From: a virus
Reading direction: 5' to 3' (one strand)
DNA length: 37,662 bases
IMG/VR virus record: IMGVR_UViG_3300042390_000108
Location: 1-37,662 of that record
Shown: positions 14,795 through 21,871 of the stretch, one piece after another
How positions within the stretch are numbered: the first letter of the stretch is position 1
Layout of the letters: every line of letters starts with the position of its first letter
The notes under the pieces: generated by a model
Seen by the model: the letters and a program-made list of their open reading frames with translations, nothing else
Database searches by the model: none
What the model was told of the DNA's origin: nothing
Position numbers and translations under genes: made by a program

Positions 14795-14890
14795 TTATTT
14801 TGTGAGCACGTCAAAGTAAGCCAGCGCCAGCGCGGCCAGCGCCAGGCCAATAAGCACGGCCGCCAAAATGTCTAAGAGAGTATTTTTCAT
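14795..14890 (-). CDS. 31-aa single-pass membrane micro-protein
   Basis: This is the first gene of the second leftward operon. AGGA lies about 9 bases before the ATG at 14890, and the stop is 12 bases before the GP88 start. After MKNTLLD the protein is a continuous hydrophobic helix, ILAAVLIGLALAALALAYF, with a short polar end. The clean architecture and ribosome site support it despite its size. Confidence 0.65.
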   Translation of the reverse strand: MKNTLLDILAAVLIGLALAALALAYFDVLTK

Positions 14891-14971
14891 GGTTTCGGTC
14901 CTAGTTGGTTGTTGATGTATCTAGTGTAAACGATTTCCGCCCACTATTTTCTAGGTGTTTACCCTTAGTGT

Positions 14972-14993
14972 TAGTAGCGTGATAGTAGCGTGA
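14972..14993 (+). repeat. tandem 11-bp repeat in the control region
   Basis: TAGTAGCGTGA occurs twice head to tail (14972-14982 and 14983-14993). A third, partial unit (TAGT) leads straight into the palindrome at 14994. Confidence 0.85.
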
Positions 14994-15011
14994 TAGTCAT
15001 GGGCATGACTA
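14994..15011. repeat. perfect palindrome TAGTCATG-GG-CATGACTA
   Basis: It has two 8-bp arms with a 2-base centre. It combines one reverse and one forward copy of the ATGACTA motif that recurs in this control region, so it is a likely dimer-binding site. Confidence 0.85.
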
Positions 15012-15048
15012 CGCGGCGAGCGCCTATCCATGCGGGTTTCGGGGCATG

Positions 15049-15191
15049 TTAGTCATGTAGTCATTATTTTAAAAATTCTATGTAATAGATATATATGTAT
15101 AGGTGAAACGGCCAAGACCACCCGCACGCCTAAAATACGCTGCGGTGGTTTGACGGCTAAAATTTGCATGACTACATGACTACATGACTAA
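15049..15191. promoter_or_regulatory. ATGACTA repeat array flanking an AT-rich stretch: candidate origin or operator
   Basis: Two reverse copies (15050-15056 and 15058-15064, within TTAGTCATGTAGTCAT) and three forward copies (15168-15174, 15176-15182, 15184-15190, spaced exactly 8 bases) form a long inverted arrangement around an AT-rich segment at about 15061-15108 that includes ATAGATATATATGTATAG. With the palindrome at 14994-15011 this makes seven copies in about 200 bases. The whole 14891-15195 gap holds no other convincing gene. Iteron-like spacing next to AT-rich DNA suggests an origin. The divergent genes and the copies that overlap a promoter suggest an operator. Both could be true. 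Confidence 0.6.
15150..15178 (+). promoter_or_regulatory. candidate rightward promoter overlapped by ATGACTAC repeats
   Basis: TTGACG and, after 17 bases, TACATG stand about 20 bases before the ATG at 15196. The -10 element lies inside the triple repeat, so a protein bound there would block it. The -10 match is weak. Confidence 0.4.
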
Positions 15192-15195
15192 CACC

Positions 15196-15408
15196 ATGGC
15201 CAGACCCTGCAAAGACGACACCCGGTATTTTTCGCGGCCACTTTCGGACGCTGACAGGGCCATCCTGATGGCCGCTGGCCGTGGTGATATTTCCGTTGGT
15301 TTTCGGGAAGTGCTCGCGGTCTATGCTGACTTGTGGCACGCAGGGTTTCGCCCTGGCGACAATCCCATATTATTTCTGAATGCGAATCATTCTCATTTAG
15401 ATTCATGA
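15196..15408 (+). CDS. small putative regulator (70 aa)
   Basis: It starts MARPCKDDTRYFSRPLSD and continues ADRAILMAAGRGDISVGFRE, a short helical, mixed-charge protein. The SVGFREVLAVYADLWHAGF part resembles the helical half of small ribbon-helix or helix-turn-helix proteins, but no family is certain. No Shine-Dalgarno is visible before ATG 15196 or the in-frame ATG 15184. The latter is itself within the third ATGACTA repeat. Position at the control region and lack of a leader fit a self-regulating protein. Chance frame is the alternative. Confidence 0.5.
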   Translation: MARPCKDDTRYFSRPLSDADRAILMAAGRGDISVGFREVLAVYADLWHAGFRPGDNPILFLNANHSHLDS

Positions 15409-15493
15409 TGGCCGCCAAGTCCCCCAAATAAGGGCCCACGTGCTCCCCCGCTTTTTTCTTCGACGTTATGTTAAGTGCTCCAAGCCGCCAAGC

Positions 15494-15544
15494 CTGATAG
15501 CCTTTTGCTATGGGCACGCGTGGCTGGTAGCCATTTGCTATGGG
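15494..15544 (+). repeat. pair of 21-bp imperfect repeats, each able to form a small hairpin
   Basis: CTGATAGCCTTTTGCTATGGG (15494-15514, written here in outline) and its copy at 15524-15544 differ at two positions and are 30 bases apart. Each holds an inverted repeat (ATAGC/GCTAT and TAGC/GCTA). They lie in the 250-base leader before the terminase genes. The leader also has a G-run at 15542-15548, an eighth ATGACTA copy at 15609-15615, and no clear promoter that I can see. Confidence 0.7.
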
Positions 15545-15658
15545 GGGGAGGGGTCTGGCTGTTAGACAAAAAGTTACAGGTGCCCCCAACCCTCTGAAAA
15601 AACGAAAAATGACTATTTGACCTACAATTCGGCTGCCAACTTCCAAAAAGGACAAAAG

Positions 15659-15997
15659 ATGGAACAGAAAAAACGCGGGCGACCGATCAAGATGACGATC
15701 CAGCGGTACGCAGAGAACCCGCCTGCGATCCTGCCGAAGACGGATCACCAACGCATCAAAGAGCTGAAAGAGCTGATGATCAGGTCTGGCGGCAAGGATG
15801 TCGCGGAGAAAGTGATCCAGATTGCGCTCAACGATGAGCACCCCGGTCAGATGGCGGCGTTAAAGATGTGCATGGACAGGACGCTGCCGATCGGTATGTT
15901 CGAGAAGGACAAGAACCAGCGCAGCGCCATCACGATCAACATCACGGGCCTGGGCGAACCAACGGTCATTGAGCCCGAGGACATCACAGATGTCTGA
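15659..15997 (+). CDS. terS: terminase small subunit (112 aa)
   Basis: This is the first gene of the late operon. AAGGA lies about 8 bases before ATG 15659; an upstream in-frame TTG was rejected. The N-terminus is basic (MEQKKRGRPIKMTIQRYAEN) with an AT-hook-like RGRP. A helical middle follows, and the C-terminus is acidic (EPEDITDV). It overlaps the large terminase by 8 bases. It would recognise phage DNA and recruit the large subunit for packaging. The call rests on position, size and DNA-binding character, since small subunits are poorly conserved. Confidence 0.8.
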   Translation: MEQKKRGRPIKMTIQRYAENPPAILPKTDHQRIKELKELMIRSGGKDVAEKVIQIALNDEHPGQMAALKMCMDRTLPIGMFEKDKNQRSAITINITGLGEPTVIEPEDITDV

Positions 15998-17249
15998 CCT
16001 GAACTTCTCCCTACTGCCATGGCAACAGCAGGTCTACTCTGACCAGACCCGGTTCAAAGTGATCGCCGCCGGGCGGCGCTGTGGGAAGTCGAGACTCGCC
16101 GCGACGACACTGATCATTGAGGCGCTCAAGTGCCCACCGGGCTCAGCCGTGCTGTACGTCAGCCCAACGATGGGGCAGTCGCGGCAGATCATCTGGGACT
16201 TGCTGCTGGACCTTGGACGGGAGGTGATCCAGTCGAGCCACGTCAATAATCTGGACATTACGATGGTCAACGGTGCGCGTATCTACGTCAGGGGCGCAGA
16301 CCGTCCGGACACGCTGCGCGGGGTGAGCTTGACGTATGCAGTTCTGGACGAAGTGGCCGACATCAAGCCAGAGGCTTGGGAGCAAGTTATCAGGGCCAGC
16401 TTGTCGGACAGGAAGGGCCGAGGGATGTTCATCGGCACGCCCAAAGGGCGCAACTGGTTTCACGACCTGTGGAAGCTGGGGCAGGATAACCAAGACAGCG
16501 ACTGGAAAAGCTGGCACTTCACCACGCAGGACAACCCGCTGATTGACCCCACCGAGATTGAGTCAGCGAAGAAGACCTTGAGCACGTTTGCGTTCAAACA
16601 GGAATACCTGGCCAGCTTCAGCAACGCGGGCGCGGATGTGTTCAAAGAGGAGTGGATCAAGTACGGCGAGGAGCCGGACTACGGTAGCTACTTCGTGGCG
16701 GTGGACTTGGCCGGGTTTGAAGAAGTGGCCAAGCAGGCTGCTAATAGTAAAAAGCGGCTGGATGAGTCGGCGATTGCGGTGGTCAAGGTGACGGACGACG
16801 GCAAGTGGTTTGTCAAAGAGATCGAGCACGGACGCTGGGATATCCGCGAGACAGCCGCCAAGATACTGATGAAGATGCGGGATTACAGGCCGCTGTCCAT
16901 CGGGATCGAACGAGGGGCGCTGAAAAACGCGGTTCTGCCGTATTTGAGCGATCTGATGCGAAAAAACAACGTATACAGCCACATCGTGGATTTGACGCAC
17001 GGCAACCGGAAGAAAACCGACCGGGTGATTTGGTCTTTGCAGGGGCGGTTTGAACACGGTAGAATCGTCCTGAACAGTGATGAGAACTGGGACACGTTTG
17101 TGGACCAGCTTTTGATGTTTCCGTCGCAGGGCGTTCACGACGACCTGCCGGATGCGCTGTCGTACATCGACCAGTTGGCCGTCACCAGCTACTTTGAAGA
17201 CGCTGACGACGAGGACTGGCAGCCGATGGATGTAATATCGGGGGTATAG
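15990..17249 (+). CDS. terL: terminase large subunit (419 aa)
   Basis: The ATPase domain has Walker A AAGRRCGKS (residues 26-34), Walker B AVLDE (117-121) and a coupling-type FIGTPKGRNWF near 150. The nuclease domain shows VAVDLAG (about 231), IGIERGALKN (about 306) and HDDLPDAL near residue 385, supplying the acidic metal-binding residues. It drives genome packaging through the portal and cuts concatemers. I chose ATG 15990 (GAGGAC upstream) instead of 15969. The genome's circularity fits headful or other packaging without fixed ends in the assembly, but the mode cannot be read from this alone. Confidence 0.96.
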   Translation: MSDLNFSLLPWQQQVYSDQTRFKVIAAGRRCGKSRLAATTLIIEALKCPPGSAVLYVSPTMGQSRQIIWDLLLDLGREVIQSSHVNNLDITMVNGARIYVRGADRPDTLRGVSLTYAVLDEVADIKPEAWEQVIRASLSDRKGRGMFIGTPKGRNWFHDLWKLGQDNQDSDWKSWHFTTQDNPLIDPTEIESAKKTLSTFAFKQEYLASFSNAGADVFKEEWIKYGEEPDYGSYFVAVDLAGFEEVAKQAANSKKRLDESAIAVVKVTDDGKWFVKEIEHGRWDIRETAAKILMKMRDYRPLSIGIERGALKNAVLPYLSDLMRKNNVYSHIVDLTHGNRKKTDRVIWSLQGRFEHGRIVLNSDENWDTFVDQLLMFPSQGVHDDLPDALSYIDQLAVTSYFEDADDEDWQPMDVISGV

Positions 17250-17269
17250 CCACCGACATAGGGGTCAAA

Positions 17270-19279
17270 ATGGATCAAAACGAATTCGATGAGCCGACAG
17301 AGAACGACAAAGAGCTGACGGCTTTTGTGGTTGACCATTGCGACCGCTGGCGCGACTACCGCAACACCAACTTTCTGGACGATTACCTCGAATATGAGCG
17401 TATTTTCCGTGGTGAGTGGGCGGCTGAAGACAAAACACGCGACTCTGAGCGATCAAGAATCGTGACGCCTGCGACTCAGCAGGCAGTTGAGACCCGGCAC
17501 GCGGAGATCATGGAAGCGATCTTCGGGCAAGGCGACTTTTTCGACATTGAAGACGACCTCAAAGACATCAACGGCAACCCGTTGGACGTTGAAGTGCTCA
17601 AATCGCAGCTCACAGAGGACTTCAAGCAAGACAAGATCAGAAAAGCGATTGATCAAATCGAGCTGATGGCTGAAATCTACGGTACGGGCATTGGCGAGAT
17701 CGTCGTGAAGACGGAAAAGGTGTTCGAGCCTTCCACGCAGCCGATTCCTGGGCAAACGAGTCAAGCGGCCATCGGTGTGGTGGAAAAAAGCCGGATTGCG
17801 GTCAAGATCATGCCCGTCAACCCGAAAAACTTCCTGTTTGACCCCAACGGCACGTCTGTAGACGACTGCATGGGCGTGGCGATTGAGAAATATGTGGGCA
17901 TCCACAAGATCGTCGAGGGCATCGAGAAGGGCATTTACCGTAAGGTAAACATCACCCCAACGTATGAGGACACCGATCTGGAGCCGACGCAGGAGATGAG
18001 CCAGTACCGCGACGAAAAGGTGCGTCTGCTGACGTACTACGGCCTGGTGCCCCGCGAATACCTGACGGACAAGGACGAAGAAGTCGAGGAGCTGTTCCCC
18101 GAAGACAGCGCAGCCGACGACTATTCGGACATGGTGGAGGCGATTGTCGTGATCGCCAACGACGGTTTGCTGCTCAAAGCAGAAGAAAACCCGTACATGA
18201 TGAAGGACCGTCCGGTCATCAGCTACCAAGACGACACGGTGCCCAACCGGCTGCTGGGCCGTGGCACGGTGGAGAAGTCCTACAACATGCAAAAGGCGAT
18301 TGACGCCCAAGTGCGCAGTCATTTGGACTCGCTGGCGCTGACGACCAGCCCTATGATGGGCATGGACGCCACCCGTCTGCCACGCGGCGCTCGGTTCGAG
18401 GTCAAGCCAGGCAAGGCGTTTATGGTCAACGGCAACCCTGCCGAGATTCTCTACCCGTTCAAGTTCGGCGAAACCAGTCTGAACAACCTGAACACGGCAA
18501 AAGAGTTCGAGCGCATGTTGTTGCAAGCCACTGGCACGCTGGACAGCCAAGGCATGGTGAGCCAAGGCAACCGCGACGGCGCGGGCATGAGCATGGCGGT
18601 CGCCACGATCATCAAGAAGTACAAGCGCACGCTGGTCAACTTCCAAGAAGACTTCCTGATCCCGTTCATCCAAAAGGCGGCGTTCAGGTACATGCAGTTT
18701 GACCCCGAGCGTTACCCAAGCGTGGACATGAAGTTCTTGCCAACGGCAACTCTGGGCATCATCGCCCGCGAGTACGAGCAGCAGCAGTTCATTGGCCTTT
18801 TGCAGACACTGGGTCCAAACACCCCGGTGCTGCCGCTGATCTTGAAGGGCATCTTGAACAACTCCAGCCTGACCAACCGCTACGAGCTGATGGCCGCGCT
18901 CGACCAGATGAGCCAGCCGGACCCACAAGCGGCGCAAATGCAGCAGGCTCAGCAAGAGTTGGCCATGCAAGCGGCGCAAGCTCAGATCGCGGTCAACACG
19001 ACGCAGGCCGAGCAGAACCGGGCAGAGGCGGCCAAGCTGATGACTGAGGCGCAACTGATGCCGCAAGAAGTGCAGGCCAAGGTGATCTCGGCGACTACGA
19101 AGAACCTGCCAACGGGCAACGAGTCGGCTGAGTTCGACAAGCGGGTGAAGATCGCTGAGTTGATGCTTAAAGAGGAAGACATCAAGAACAAAGGCAAGAT
19201 CGTCCAAATGCAGATGGCCGAGAAGGCCAATCAAAGCAAAAAGGACGAGGACTTCCTTAAAAGCATCATAGGCGACTGA
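17270..19279 (+). CDS. portal protein (669 aa)
   Basis: AGGGGT precedes the ATG. Size, position after the large terminase and sequence style (MDQNEFDEPTENDKE; ILYPFKFGETSLNNLN; LLQATGTLDSQGM) fit podovirus portals of the P22-like group. The portal forms the dodecameric ring through which DNA enters and leaves the head. Residues of about 545-620 are Gln/Ala-rich and helical (QAAQMQQAQQELAMQAAQAQ), consistent with the barrel or crown region. The stop overlaps the next start as TGATG. A long open frame on the opposite strand is a shadow of codon bias. Confidence 0.93.
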   Translation: MDQNEFDEPTENDKELTAFVVDHCDRWRDYRNTNFLDDYLEYERIFRGEWAAEDKTRDSERSRIVTPATQQAVETRHAEIMEAIFGQGDFFDIEDDLKDINGNPLDVEVLKSQLTEDFKQDKIRKAIDQIELMAEIYGTGIGEIVVKTEKVFEPSTQPIPGQTSQAAIGVVEKSRIAVKIMPVNPKNFLFDPNGTSVDDCMGVAIEKYVGIHKIVEGIEKGIYRKVNITPTYEDTDLEPTQEMSQYRDEKVRLLTYYGLVPREYLTDKDEEVEELFPEDSAADDYSDMVEAIVVIANDGLLLKAEENPYMMKDRPVISYQDDTVPNRLLGRGTVEKSYNMQKAIDAQVRSHLDSLALTTSPMMGMDATRLPRGARFEVKPGKAFMVNGNPAEILYPFKFGETSLNNLNTAKEFERMLLQATGTLDSQGMVSQGNRDGAGMSMAVATIIKKYKRTLVNFQEDFLIPFIQKAAFRYMQFDPERYPSVDMKFLPTATLGIIAREYEQQQFIGLLQTLGPNTPVLPLILKGILNNSSLTNRYELMAALDQMSQPDPQAAQMQQAQQELAMQAAQAQIAVNTTQAEQNRAEAAKLMTEAQLMPQEVQAKVISATTKNLPTGNESAEFDKRVKIAELMLKEEDIKNKGKIVQMQMAEKANQSKKDEDFLKSIIGD

Positions 19280-19761
19280 TGGACGCCAAGAAAATCCTGC
19301 TGTCTGGCGCGTCTACCGAAGCAAAACTGGCGGCTATCGCTATTTTGCTTGGTAAAGAGCTGCCTGAAATTCGCGCCAAAGTCTACGAAGTCAAGAAGCT
19401 GCAAGGCCCACAGGGTGAGCCTGGCAAAGATGGCAAAGACGGCATTGTGGGTAAGGACGGGGCTGATGGCAAAGATGGGGCTGCTGGCCGTGACGGCAAG
19501 GACGGCGTTGACGGCGACGATGGAGACAGAGGCGTCTCTATCGTAGGCGCAAAGATCGACTTTGACGGCTCCTTGATCCTGACGTTTTCTGATGGCACTG
19601 TCACCAACGTCGGTGAAGTCGTTGGTGAGCGCGGTGCGGCTGGCTTGTCGGGACCTGCGGGTCCGGCAGGGCCTCCAGGTGAAGGTTTGCTTAACCTTGA
19701 TGGTGGTTTTCCGAACAGCGTGTACGGCGGCGTTAACCCAATAGATGCAGGTGGTGTGTAA
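19279..19761 (+). CDS. collagen-like virion protein (160 aa)
   Basis: After a helical N-terminus (about residues 1-40, [20 protein letters not shown]) come two Gly-X-Y blocks. The first (about 43-85) is charged: [13 protein letters not shown] and [16 protein letters not shown]. The second (about 122-136) is [16 protein letters not shown] short beta segment ([19 protein letters not shown]) lies between them. Such proteins form trimeric collagen rods in phage fibres. The alternation of charged triplets can set register in a triple helix. It is coupled at both ends (TGATG with the portal gene, TAATG with the fibre gene), so it may be a fibre stalk or adaptor made in step with them. Confidence 0.8.
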   Translation: MDAKKILLSGASTEAKLAAIAILLGKELPEIRAKVYEVKKLQGPQGEPGKDGKDGIVGKDGADGKDGAAGRDGKDGVDGDDGDRGVSIVGAKIDFDGSLILTFSDGTVTNVGEVVGERGAAGLSGPAGPAGPPGEGLLNLDGGFPNSVYGGVNPIDAGGV

Positions 19762-21608
19762 TGACAGTTCAAATTCAAATTCGCAGAGGGGAAGCCGCAA
19801 CATGGACTTCAGTTAACCCGTTGCTAGCCGAGGGTGAGCTTGGGGTTGAGCTTGACACTGACAAATTCAAGATCGGCAACGGCACGGACAACTGGAATAC
19901 GCTGCCCTACGCTACAGGGCCTACTGGCCCAACAGGAGCCACAGGCCCAACAGGTCCTACCGGCGCTGCCTCTACAGTTGCAGGCCCAACCGGGCCTACG
20001 GGATTGACTGGACCGACAGGCCCAACAGGACCCACAGGAGCTGCCTCCACCGTCGCGGGGCCAACAGGACCAACAGGGGCCACAGGCTTAACCGGCCCAA
20101 CTGGCGCTACAGGCGCTGCTTCTACAGTGGTCGGTCCAACTGGTCCTACGGGTGCTACTGGACCTACTGGAGCCGCATCTACAGTAATTGGTCCGACAGG
20201 CCCAACGGGTGCGGCTTCGACTGTTGCCGGACCTACTGGTCCAACTGGTGCTACAGGCGCTGCTTCTACCGTTGCCGGACCTACTGGCCCAACTGGTGCT
20301 ACGGGTGCTGCTTCGACTGTTGCTGGCCCTACTGGCCCAACTGGACCCACTGGACCGACAGGTGCAGCTTCTACCGTTGCTGGTCCAACTGGCCCAACTG
20401 GCCCTACTGGCCCTACTGGAGCCGCTTCTACTGTTGCTGGTCCAACTGGCCCGACCGGACCTACAGGACCGAGCATTACGGTTCAGGACGAAGGTTCAAC
20501 TCTGACAACAGCGTTGACCAGCTTGAACTTTACAGGCGCTGGTGTTACAGCCACAAACACAGGCGGCGCTGTTACAGTTGCTGTTACTGGCGGTGGACTA
20601 ACAGGCTTTACTGCTGCTGAATCTACTGCTGCGCCTAATGATACTGTCTACGTTGATTCGCTTACAGCATCTGCTGCTTCTACCAATGCTGACGTTGCGT
20701 TTGTTGCCAAGGGTACTGGCGCAACTCTGGCTCAAGTGCCTGATTCCACGGCTACTGGCGGGAATAAGCGCGGTACTCACGCAACTGATTGGCAGAAATC
20801 AAGAACTGCCGCTACTCAAGTTGCATCTGGTAATTATTCTGTTATTGCTGGCGGTCAAAACAACACAGCAAGCGGCTTTGCTTCTGCTGTTGTTAATGGA
20901 TTAGGTAACTTAGCAACAGGTAGTTATGCGGCTGTACTTGGTGGAAATGGTGGATTTGCAACTGATAATGGAGCAGTTGTTTTAGGCGGTGCTAATAACA
21001 TAGCCAGTGGCTCTCGCTCTGCTTGTATTGCTGGTGATAGCCATAGCGCAAGCCAAACCAGTGCTGTTGTTCTTGGCGGTTCAGGCAACACAGCAAACGC
21101 AATTAATTCTGCTGTTGTTGGCGGCGCACAAGGAACAGCAAGAAGCATTGTTGGCAATTTTGTTAGCCCTGCAAGTAACAGTCCAATTACTTCTTCTGCT
21201 GGAAGACAACAACTTGCAACATTGTTGCTTGGGCGACAAACCACAAATGCTACCGCAACAGTTTTAACAAGCGATTCAAACGCCGCATCCACAACCAACC
21301 AAGTAATCCTACCCAACAACAGCGCCTACTATGTCAAGGGTAGCGTTATTGCCACGGTAACAGGCGGCGGCAACACAAAGTCTTGGGATTTCATTGCTAC
21401 CATTAAACGTGGTGCTAACGCAGCAGCTACTTCTATTGTTGGTGCAGTCATACTTAATACCATTGCTCAAGATGCTGGAGCAGCTACATGGGTTGTTGCC
21501 GTTACCGCTGACACAACAAACGGCGGTTTGGCGGTTACAGTAACCGGACAAGCAGCAACCACAATTCGATGGGTTGCAAAACTTGAATCAACTGAGGTGA
21601 CTTACTAA
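19761..21608 (+). CDS. tail fibre: Mtd-like N-domain, collagen stalk, YadA-head-like repeats (615 aa)
   Basis: Residues 1-52 ([35 protein letters not shown]) match the N-terminal domain of the major tropism determinant family found in many phage fibres. A collagen-like stalk follows (about 53-238) built of GPT triplets with nine GAASTV interruptions. Residues of about 355-475 carry short repeats such as [13 protein letters not shown] and [13 protein letters not shown], like the beta-roll repeats of YadA heads. The C-terminal 115 residues are paralogous to those of the 470-aa fibre downstream. It probably binds host surface receptors. From about 20780 the DNA becomes more AT-rich than the neighbouring genes. 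Confidence 0.9.
   Translation: MTVQIQIRRGEAATWTSVNPLLAEGELGVELDTDKFKIGNGTDNWNTLPYATGPTGPTGATGPTGPTGAASTVAGPTGPTGLTGPTGPTGPTGAASTVAGPTGPTGATGLTGPTGATGAASTVVGPTGPTGATGPTGAASTVIGPTGPTGAASTVAGPTGPTGATGAASTVAGPTGPTGATGAASTVAGPTGPTGPTGPTGAASTVAGPTGPTGPTGPTGAASTVAGPTGPTGPTGPSITVQDEGSTLTTALTSLNFTGAGVTATNTGGAVTVAVTGGGLTGFTAAESTAAPNDTVYVDSLTASAASTNADVAFVAKGTGATLAQVPDSTATGGNKRGTHATDWQKSRTAATQVASGNYSVIAGGQNNTASGFASAVVNGLGNLATGSYAAVLGGNGGFATDNGAVVLGGANNIASGSRSACIAGDSHSASQTSAVVLGGSGNTANAINSAVVGGAQGTARSIVGNFVSPASNSPITSSAGRQQLATLLLGRQTTNATATVLTSDSNAASTTNQVILPNNSAYYVKGSVIATVTGGGNTKSWDFIATIKRGANAAATSIVGAVILNTIAQDAGAATWVVAVTADTTNGGLAVTVTGQAATTIRWVAKLESTEVTY
19916..20474 (+). repeat. in-frame repetitive DNA encoding the collagen stalk
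   Basis: About 560 bases of GGNCCNACNGG-type repeats encode nine units of GAASTV followed by three to seven Gly-X-Y triplets. Later units settle to 48 or 57 bases. Third codon positions vary, so selection or age has broken up exact DNA repeats. Confidence 0.85.
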
Positions 21609-21871
21609 TGGCTCTAAAAATCTCTATCCCCACAAGCAACGTAGGCGTTCCATTCACAGACGCTTATGCCCGTATCACCAACATCTTTGGCAACAAAGAT
21701 CAGGTGCAATACCAAGTGTCAGTGTCTGCCAATGCCGATGCTCGTCAAGCAAACGCACAGGAAGTGGCACAACACGCTTTCTACTGCGCTACCCCACAAG
21801 GCAACCTGATGGACGGTCTGTATGCCGACCTGAAGCTGCAAGTTGGTTTTGAAAATGCGGAGGACTGCTAA
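21608..21871 (+). CDS. small fibre-associated protein, paralogue of the 99-aa protein (87 aa)
   Basis: It starts in the TAATG overlap with the fibre gene. The N-terminus [20 protein letters not shown] matches the pattern of the gene at 23295 (MAIQLDLSTSHYGIPFAGAY), and each follows a YadA-like fibre gene. A mixed beta protein is likely. Candidate roles are fibre tip, assembly chaperone or adaptor; no family was recognised with certainty. Confidence 0.7.
   Translation: MALKISIPTSNVGVPFTDAYARITNIFGNKDQVQYQVSVSANADARQANAQEVAQHAFYCATPQGNLMDGLYADLKLQVGFENAEDC

Noticed and set aside
15609-15626. Promoter made of TTGACC and TACAAT before the terminase genes
   Set aside because: The two hexamers are adjacent, not 16-18 bases apart, and no suitable -35 lies upstream of TACAAT.
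15188-15841. 217-codon minus-strand frame across the late leader
   Set aside because: It runs through the 70-aa gene, the repeat leader and the terminase start, with no ribosome site or recognisable domain.
17453-19234. 593-codon open frame on the minus strand opposite the portal gene
   Set aside because: Shadow frame from strong third-position bias. It lacks a ribosome site and has a His/Leu/Arg-rich composition with no motif.
19907-20476. 189-codon minus-strand frame of GPV repeats
   Set aside because: The antisense of GGNCCNACNGG repeats automatically reads as Gly-Pro-Val triplets. It has no start context and cannot be separated from the sense gene.
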